Shown: piece by piece, positions 5,927 through 6,544 of the stretch | How the letters are laid out: each line of letters begins with the position of its first letter | How positions within the stretch are numbered: position 1 is the first letter of the stretch | From: Anaerolineales bacterium Chloro_02 | GTDB lineage: Bacteria; Chloroflexota; Anaerolineae; Anaerolineales; Anaerolineaceae | Direction of reading: 5' to 3' | NCBI GenBank assembly: GCA_001603765.1 | Contig: LUZV01000137.1 | Span: 1 to 6,544, forward strand | Length of the DNA: 6,544 nucleotides | The notes under the pieces: model-generated | Seen by the model: only the letters and a program-made list of their open reading frames with translations | Databases searched by the model: none | What the model was told of the DNA's origin: nothing | Program-made: the position numbers and the translations under genes

Positions 5927-6544
5927 ATGCTTGTAACCTGGAACTTTCGCTACCGAGACAGCTTAATCGACCGCATTGATCCGCGGGCGCGGTTCATATT
6001 CTCTTTCGCGGTGCTCTTGGCTGCCACCAGCACCTGGAATTCGCTGCTTCTGGCAATTGTGTTTATCATTTCGGTCCTCTGGTATTCCTCGGCTAAACTT
6101 TCGTGGGAAGACACCAAACGGGGCTGGTTGATGATCTCGATTTTATTGTTCACGATGATTGTGGTGAATACCATTATCACCGGAGGCGGAGCTGGCGGGG
6201 TTGTGCCGGAGGGCGGACAGCTTGTTTGGCCAGCCGGTTACACGCTGTTTGGGAAGCATTTCACCTTTGGGTTAACCGTGGAACGGCTTTGGTTTGCCAT
6301 TTGCCAACTGATGCGGATCTTGTCCATCTCCTTAGTGTTTATCATGATCCCTTACACCATGGATTCTCGCGCGTATGGGGTAACGTTCCGCAAATTAGGT
6401 TTGCCAGACCGGTTGGCGTACACCATGGAACTGGCTTTCCGCTTTATACCGACGCTGGCGCGCAATTTTCAGGTAACGTTAGACGCACAGCGGGCGCGCG
6501 GTTTTGAGTTGGACTCTGCCAAGGGCGGCATAATCAACAAAATT
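5927..6544 (+). CDS. ecfT: ECF transporter transmembrane coupling protein EcfT (3' truncated)
   Basis: The frame stays open from the ATG at 5927 to the right edge (206 codons), so the C-terminus is missing; the family usually has about 260-330 residues. It begins MLVTWNFRYRDSLIDRIDPR, with the IDPRARF (17-23) element found near the N-terminus of CbiQ/EcfT proteins, followed by hydrophobic helices at about 22-52 and 67-85 and more after 115. The decisive mark is IPTLARNFQVTLDAQRARG (174-192): the Ala-Arg-Gly coupling motif (190-192) that sits in a groove of the ATPase. The second such motif should lie beyond the window. EcfT joins the ATPase to the S component in the inner membrane. An in-frame TGA at 5921 excludes any earlier start. 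No ribosome site is evident, and another ATG at 5920 in a different frame opens a 19-codon reading frame that overlaps the start. An open frame at 6103-6507 in another phase is a shadow of this gene. Confidence 0.9.
   Translation, partial: MLVTWNFRYRDSLIDRIDPRARFIFSFAVLLAATSTWNSLLLAIVFIISVLWYSSAKLSWEDTKRGWLMISILLFTMIVVNTIITGGGAGGVVPEGGQLVWPAGYTLFGKHFTFGLTVERLWFAICQLMRILSISLVFIMIPYTMDSRAYGVTFRKLGLPDRLAYTMELAFRFIPTLARNFQVTLDAQRARGFELDSAKGGIINKI

Noticed and set aside
6103..6507. 134-codon open frame on the plus strand
   Set aside because: It lies in another frame inside the EcfT gene, whose own translation carries family motifs. The 6103 frame has a low-complexity Trp/His/Arg-rich translation with no family features.

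Overview
The window is a piece of bacterial chromosome of roughly balanced base composition. It is densely coded and has no RNA genes, insertion sequences, CRISPR arrays or other mobile DNA that I can see. The gene content (a multidomain CoA-disulfide/polysulfide reductase, a SAM hydrolase and an ECF-type vitamin-like importer) suggests an anaerobic, sulfur-handling bacterium. The protein style resembles Anaerolineae (Chloroflexota), but this is an impression from the protein sequences and no marker gene proves it.

Layout. At 1-1308 (+) is the 3' part of a fused sulfur-transfer oxidoreductase: the end of a CoA-disulfide reductase, then rhodanese, TusA and DsrE domains. It ends just before a perfect 12-bp stem-loop (1328-1356), which serves as terminator for it and for the converging gene. 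At 1371-2702 (-) is a 12-helix major facilitator transporter of unknown substrate. A 158-bp divergent spacer (2703-2860) holds a likely promoter for each direction.

The right half is one operon on the + strand: SAM hydroxide adenosyltransferase (DUF62, 2861-3652), a duplicated ECF ATPase (3645-5270, overlapping the previous gene by 8 bp), an ECF substrate-binding S component (5302-5874) and the start of the ECF transmembrane coupling protein EcfT (from 5927, running off the right edge). A strong hairpin without a U-tract lies between the S and T genes.

How the genes work together. The ATPase, S and T genes form a complete self-contained energy-coupling-factor importer. The two nucleotide-binding domains in one chain replace the usual EcfA1/EcfA2 pair. 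Overlap with the SAM hydrolase gene implies coupled expression and hints at a shared task around SAM, adenosine, methionine or a related compound. The ligand cannot be read from the sequence. The sulfur-relay protein and the MFS transporter are neighbours in separate transcription units, with no visible functional tie to the importer.
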